The notes beneath the pieces were generated by a model, which saw nothing but the letters and a program-made list of their open reading frames with translations, was not told where the DNA came from and ran no database searches. A DNA stretch of 10,577 nucleotides, from contig JASFTV010000100.1 of NCBI GenBank assembly GCA_050050615.1, positions 1 to 10,577 of the forward strand, written 5' to 3'. Positions 8,101-10,577 of this stretch are shown here, in pieces (position 1 is the first letter of the stretch; each line of letters opens with the position of its first letter). Origin of the DNA: JASFTV01 sp050050615. GTDB taxonomy: Bacteria; Desulfobacterota; DSM-4660; Desulfatiglandales; HGW-15. Both the position numbers and the translations under genes were made by a program.

Positions 8101-8499
8101 GCCGACAAACTTCTCTATGAATCCTTCATACCTGGTGACGACTTGAGCAATCTCCCCGAAGAGACGGCTCATGATCTCTCTGACCTCCTCGGGGTCCAGT
8201 TTCTCGGACATCGAACTGTATCCCGAGAGATCAGAGAAGATAACGGTGACGTATTTCCGTTCACTTACAACGGTCGGATACGCTTTTTCTTTCTCTTCAA
8301 CCCACTCTGTTTCCTGACCGCACTCATCACAGAACTTTGCCGACAATGGCAGCAACCTGCCACATTGGGTACATGTAAGCTCCAAACGCATACCGCACTC
8401 GAGGCAGAACCTTGCATTCTCTCTGTTGTTAAAATGGCAGTTCGGACATTTCATGGTTGCGTCCGGTGAAAAAGTCGTTCGCCCGGAAAACGATTTCAT
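5110..8499 (-). CDS. zinc-ribbon / class III nucleotide cyclase / AAA ATPase / TPR signalling protein
   Basis: Large cytosolic multidomain protein predicted to make a cyclic nucleotide under control of an ATP-binding, TPR-sensing module. Domain order: two CxxC-type zinc ribbons (Cys18, 21, 32, 35 and Cys43, 46, 57, 60); a class III cyclase domain (about 80-262) with metal-binding Asp90 and Asp134 and transition-state Asn210 and Arg214; an AAA/STAND-like ATPase (about 280-560) with Walker A GDAGTGKS (309-316) and Walker B VIYIGDIHWAD (432-442); a helical region; and TPR-like repeats from about 690 to the end. The layout recalls mammalian soluble adenylyl cyclase, but with a single cyclase domain, so it should dimerise. 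The start is uncertain. The ATG at 8499 abuts AAAGGA with no spacing; the ATG at 8454 (residue 16) begins right at the zinc ribbon, as I would expect for homologues, but lacks a clear Shine-Dalgarno. It follows the methyltransferase stop by about 11 bases. Confidence 0.9.
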   Translation of the reverse strand: MKSFSGRTTFSPDATMKCPNCHFNNRENARFCLECGMRLELTCTQCGRLLPLSAKFCDECGQETEWVEEKEKAYPTVVSERKYVTVIFSDLSGYSSMSEKLDPEEVREIMSRLFGEIAQVVTRYEGFIEKFVGDAIMALFGVPKTHEDDPIRAIKAAREIHEIIDGISPEVQKKIGKPISMHTGVNTGLVVTGEVDIEKGTHGVAGETINLASRLSGLAKPGEILVGPETLRQAEGHFTFKALEPTQVKGKTEPVQIFQVFAQKERPVTVHRLSGFRADLIGRKAEMVRLVEAVENLREGKGRIFSICGDAGTGKSRLVEDFKATLDLNEIEWLEGHAYPYCSNVPYYPLIDLFNMVWQIEEGDSQEKVRERIETKIKGLFGDSEDFTPYIGRLYALKHPKIDNVDPEFWKLRLRDAVNMIFSALTKRARTVIYIGDIHWADPSSLELFRYLLSEFKYPCIFLCEYRTPFRLFNSRQLSAIGESYQEIQLKDLSASEAQEMVESMLKTENLPHEIQRFVQERVGGNPFYLEEVVNSLVEAGILARDNGRWRLTRSISEIDFPPTIHGVISARLDRLEKESKRVLQEASVIGKTFLYEILRNVTKVKEQIDRILVSLERSDFVRKASLDPDIEYVFKHALTQDVVYRGLLKKERQEIHEKIAAVIEILFKERLPEFYETLAFHFRKGLSVQKAIDYLVKSGEKSLGKYSLEESNQYFKEAFETLSRRPGKTRGEERLIDLLNKWAFIFYYRGDHEALLPLLTDHKALAESLGDKSKLGIFYTWLGVSLFHRENLKDAYHYLRKALHLGEQNEDHKVIGYSCNWLTWICAELGHLDEAILFGKRSQDMTKFLETEDFLYWITLAGIGQTAWYKGDVKKTAEAGNTLLEYGHHCSNIRALVLAHYLLGCSYFMSGDFISAIESYKRSIGLSTDPYYSQWPRMLLCLSYVSNGQFQEAEEALQELLTYTRKFRVEVIGTPAESIRGIVLIGRGNLKEGIRILEEGRESYLKNGRRWCYALSEYILGMVYLQIIRGQEPNLVTTLGKTPGLPEGNMASAGKKAETHFDKAIEASKDIGAKGTLGIAYFGLGLLYTEEKKEDKAHKCITEAIRLFEECGAEAYLKQGKEVLASLK

Positions 8500-8510
8500 T
8501 CCTTTGGAAA

Positions 8511-9362
8511 CTATTGAAAAGTAAACAAGAACCTCATGTACCTAACTCTTTCTCGAAATAGAGCGGGATTGGCTCGTTCACTCCAGTCCCTCAGTGTAAC
8601 CATCAACTGCTTCAATTCTTTTCGAAATATCCATTTGAGCAACTTGAGTCTGATCGGTGCCGCATTTTGGATGTAATATTTCAGTGTACCTAAGGAAGGG
8701 CTAAAATACGACTTGTAGATCTCTTCTCCAAATTGAACGGTAGGTAGAATATTTTCGGTGATATCTATCGATTTTGTTAACGAGAACCCGTAGTGGGAAG
8801 CGCGTTCAATGTATTCGCTTTCGATGTGCGTGACTCTTCTAAACTCCTTACTATCGTCTATTCTGAAATTTCCGGAAACAAGTAAGTAGCCGACTCTGTC
8901 AAGGAGACTGGCACACTTCTTAAATCCCAAATCCATGTCAAAATAGTTTTGAGATTCGCTCATCAAAACCAAGTCGAATTTTTCTCCCGTCCAAAATGAC
9001 TCGAAATCGGTATTTAAGAAGGCTAGATTTTTGTGGTCATAACCCTCAAAGTACTTTTTCTGATTTTTGTCCGGCGATAGGGCCGTAACAATATATCCTT
9101 TACTTACAAGAGCCATCGAAACATCACCGATTCCACATCCCACATCCAGAATCCTTGTGACTTGCTGAGGAATAAGAGCGATCAGGGTCTGTGTATACCT
9201 GTCCTGTGCTCTGCGGAAGTTTTCTAGGGTCAGTTCCTCATCACCGTCCCAATAACCATAATGTAAAGAATTCAGTTTTACGAGTTCCGTGCAAATCAGG
9301 TGTTCAAAATCCAGATCTCTTAATGTCGCTGATCTCGCCAGGTTTTGCTTCATGATCTTCAC
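8511..9362 (-). CDS. class I SAM-dependent methyltransferase, substrate unknown
   Basis: Rossmann-fold methyltransferase of 283 residues. Motif I, ILDVGCGIGD (71-80), binds S-adenosylmethionine. SPDKNQ with Asp98 ends strand 2, Asp119 lies in the NTDF segment, and LVLMSESQNYF (131-141) is the strand-4 region. The N-terminal HYGYWDGDEELTLENFRRAQ (34-53) resembles the lid helices of small-molecule methyltransferases of the tocopherol/cyclopropane-synthase type, so a lipid, quinone or other small molecule is more likely than protein or RNA. The basic C-terminus (about 237-283) has no recognised domain. The start here is GTG; an ATG three codons in (9353) is an alternative, and neither has a strong Shine-Dalgarno. 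The gene looks more AT-rich than the left-hand genes. It is first in a probable two-gene operon with the cyclase. Confidence 0.85.
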   Translation of the reverse strand: MKIMKQNLARSATLRDLDFEHLICTELVKLNSLHYGYWDGDEELTLENFRRAQDRYTQTLIALIPQQVTRILDVGCGIGDVSMALVSKGYIVTALSPDKNQKKYFEGYDHKNLAFLNTDFESFWTGEKFDLVLMSESQNYFDMDLGFKKCASLLDRVGYLLVSGNFRIDDSKEFRRVTHIESEYIERASHYGFSLTKSIDITENILPTVQFGEEIYKSYFSPSLGTLKYYIQNAAPIRLKLLKWIFRKELKQLMVTLRDWSERANPALFRERVRYMRFLFTFQ

Positions 9363-9432
9363 TCGAGCACAGACTCGTTTCTAAGCCTTGAACGCCTTTC
9401 CCGAATTCAGGCTCACCATGAATCCAGGCTTT

Positions 9433-9462
9433 ATCATACTAGAGATCACTAATATCTTCTAA
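9433..9462 (-). promoter_or_regulatory. candidate sigma-70 promoter for the methyltransferase-cyclase unit
   Basis: On the minus strand TTAGAA (plus 9457-9462) and TATGAT (plus 9433-9438) are separated by 18 bases, giving 4 of 6 and 5 of 6 matches to the -35 and -10 consensus. The predicted start lies near 9426, about 64 bases before the GTG. The location in the AT-rich divergent intergenic region supports it; there is no experimental evidence. Confidence 0.4.
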
Positions 9463-9560
9463 TCAAATTTTTGGAATTTTTATGAAAAATAGTGCCTCTG
9501 ACGAGACAAAGTCCGTTGCTTAAAGAATTTTACCCTTTTCAAACAAAGCAAAACAGATTA

Positions 9561-9569
9561 TGGTACACT
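9561..9569 (+). promoter_or_regulatory. candidate extended -10 promoter for the selenoprotein gene
   Basis: TGGTACACT carries the TGn extension followed by a -10-like TACACT (4 of 6). No good -35 element lies at the usual distance. Transcription would begin near 9575, leaving a short leader that still contains the GGAGGTGA ribosome-binding site at 9588-9595. Confidence 0.3.
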
Positions 9570-9600
9570 ATTTACTTTAGGTGGATGGAGGTGAATTGAC

Positions 9601-10446
9601 TTGAGAAGTTGGAAAAGCATACCTGCCATGGTGCTCCTATGTTGGATATCCATCGCTCCGTTGGCTCAAGCGGATGTGGATTGGGAGGTTGTCAAACAGA
9701 TTAAGCTCGATGCCCAACCATTGGATATTGCTGCCTCAGCCGATGGCGAACTTATCTTCGTCCTCGTCCCAGGGGCGATCCTCGTTTACTCCGAGACCGA
9801 GGACAAGGTGACAAACCGTATCCCCACCGAGAAAGATTTCGACAGAATCACATGGTCTGCAAAAGACAAAACCCTAATTTTGACCAGCACCTCTGAAAAA
9901 ACAGTCAAAATCATAAAGATCCAAACTGTTCACAGGGTCGATATTTCCGGTCTCCCCTTCAGAGGCGCTAAAGATGCTGCAGTCACAGTTGTGGTTTTCA
10001 GTGATTATCAGTGACCCTACTGTACACGGTTGGAACCGTTAATCCAGCAGGTGTTGGATAAGTATCCTAGCGAGGCAAAGCTTGTCATCAAGCATTTTCC
10101 CCTTCGCAGCCATAGATTCGCAAGGCAGGCCGCAGCAGCCGCACTTGCGGCCAATGAGCAAGGAAAATTCTGGGAGTTTCATGAAGAGTTGCTAAAGAAC
10201 TATCGGGCCATCAATGAGGACAAGATTCAGGAAATCGCCAAAGAACTCAAACTTGAACTGCAAAAGTTTAATGAAGACAGGAATTCTCCTGTCATTAACG
10301 AATTAATAAACAGAGATTTAAGGGATGGCAGGAGGCTGCGCATTCGGGGCATTCCTACGGTTTTGATCAATGGCAAAATTTTAATGAAACATTCTCGCCG
10401 GGATTTGGAAGAGGCGATCGCAGCGGCGTTAAGCAAGACAAAATAA
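9601..10446 (+). CDS. probable selenoprotein: secreted DsbA/thioredoxin-fold oxidoreductase with UPYC active site
   Basis: Predicted exported thiol-disulfide oxidoreductase, 281 residues with selenocysteine at position 138. The TTG start is fixed by GGAGGTGA just upstream and an in-frame stop at 9592. Residues 1-24 form a signal peptide (Arg2, Lys5, hydrophobic core, AQA cleavage site). Residues about 28-115 resemble one or two beta-propeller (YVTN-like) blades, as in PLDIAASADGELIFVL. From about 120 the protein is a DsbA-like thioredoxin fold: VVVFSDYQ, then TGA (10012-10014), then PYCTRLEPLIQQ. The helical insert includes KHFPLRSHRFARQAAAAALA, and the cis-proline loop is RGIPTVLING with Pro252. 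Homologues have Cys where the TGA lies (FSDYQCPYC). The frame is unbroken for 137 codons before and 143 after. TGA is followed by C, a leaky stop context, and a SECIS-like hairpin follows. The alternative is a nonsense mutation in a CPYC gene. Confidence 0.85.
10023..10041 (+). promoter_or_regulatory. candidate bacterial SECIS element
   Basis: ACGG (10026-10029) pairs with CCGT (10036-10039). The stem is extended inward by T-A pairs and outward by TA/TA (10023-10024 with 10040-10041) across a single bulged C at 10025. With one inner T-A pair closed, the apical loop is TGGA, so a G falls in its first two positions. The loop begins 17 bases after the TGA, within the roughly 16-37 base spacing I recall for bacterial elements read by SelB. 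The paired bases are also coding, as expected for bacterial SECIS. Confidence 0.65.
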
Positions 10447-10510
10447 GAACGCCCTTATTGTGGAATACGCAGCCTCAATTTCAAGCCTTCCATCCGGACG
10501 CCTGTCATGA
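10447..10510. other. convergent intergenic spacer
   Basis: Short spacer between two convergent genes. The only structure is a weak AT-rich inverted repeat, AATAAG-CTTATT, at 10442-10459 that overlaps the selenoprotein stop codon and has no T-run after it. No clear terminator is visible for either gene. Confidence 0.4.
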
Positions 10511-10577
10511 CTATTTGATCTTATGAAGAACAGCCACTAAATCCTTGCCCGTAGCCGGGGTAGCCACTTTGCCGTAT
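10511..10577 (-). CDS. C-terminal end of an unidentified protein (partial)
   Basis: The last 21 codons of a minus-strand gene run in from the right edge and end in TAG at 10511-10513. The visible residues are YGKVATPATGKDLVAVLHKI followed by K and stop. The composition is typical of real coding sequence, with an amphipathic final helix. The pattern of a proline followed by a helix with DLVAVLHKI loosely recalls the last helix of a response-regulator receiver domain, but the usual Lys before Pro is Thr here, so I do not assign a function. Confidence 0.5.
   Translation of the reverse strand, partial: YGKVATPATGKDLVAVLHKIK

Noticed and set aside
10030..10446. A separate gene starting at TTG 10030
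   Set aside because: It lacks a ribosome-binding site and begins in the middle of a thioredoxin fold, just after PYCTR. The preceding codons continue the same frame through the TGA, so it is the second half of the selenoprotein.
10442..10459. Terminator after the selenoprotein gene
   Set aside because: The 6-bp AT-rich stem AATAAG/CTTATT is weak and no T-run follows it.

Overview
The window looks like chromosomal DNA from a strictly anaerobic, sulfate-reducing or syntrophic type of bacterium, most likely in Desulfobacterota (the former Deltaproteobacteria). This rests on a probable selenocysteine-containing thiol oxidoreductase, an archaeal-type fructose-1,6-bisphosphate aldolase/phosphatase, a zinc-ribbon/class III cyclase/AAA/TPR protein and typical dispersed repeats. 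The taxonomic call is inference; there is no rRNA or other marker gene.

Left part (1-4850), all genes on the minus strand. In transcription order: a possible 39-codon leader ORF behind two overlapping inverted repeats (4846-4881), an FBP aldolase/phosphatase (3596-4696), a sphingosine-1-phosphate-lyase-like PLP enzyme (2081-3517), a gap holding two nested dispersed repeats (1958-2034), and a GltS-like sodium/carboxylate symporter (484-1848). A convincing intrinsic terminator at 274-307 closes the unit. The first 270 bases hold no gene I can name, only a bulged hairpin and a short stretch open on both strands.

Middle part (5069-9462), minus strand. A SAM-dependent methyltransferase (8511-9362) is followed after about 11 bases by a 1129-codon cyclase/ATPase/TPR signalling protein (5110-8499). 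They probably form a two-gene operon, with a plausible promoter at 9433-9462 and a 3' hairpin at 5069-5089.

Right part (9561-10577). Divergently transcribed is a secreted DsbA/thioredoxin-fold protein whose reading frame is split by one TGA at 10012-10014. The TGA replaces the first Cys of the CPYC redox motif. The frame continues unbroken on both sides, and a small stem-loop with G in its apical loop begins about 9 bases after the TGA. I therefore read 9601-10446 as one selenoprotein of 281 residues with a UPYC active site. This is the main finding; an automated caller would report two fragments or a pseudogene. The last 67 bases carry the C-terminal end of an unidentified minus-strand gene.
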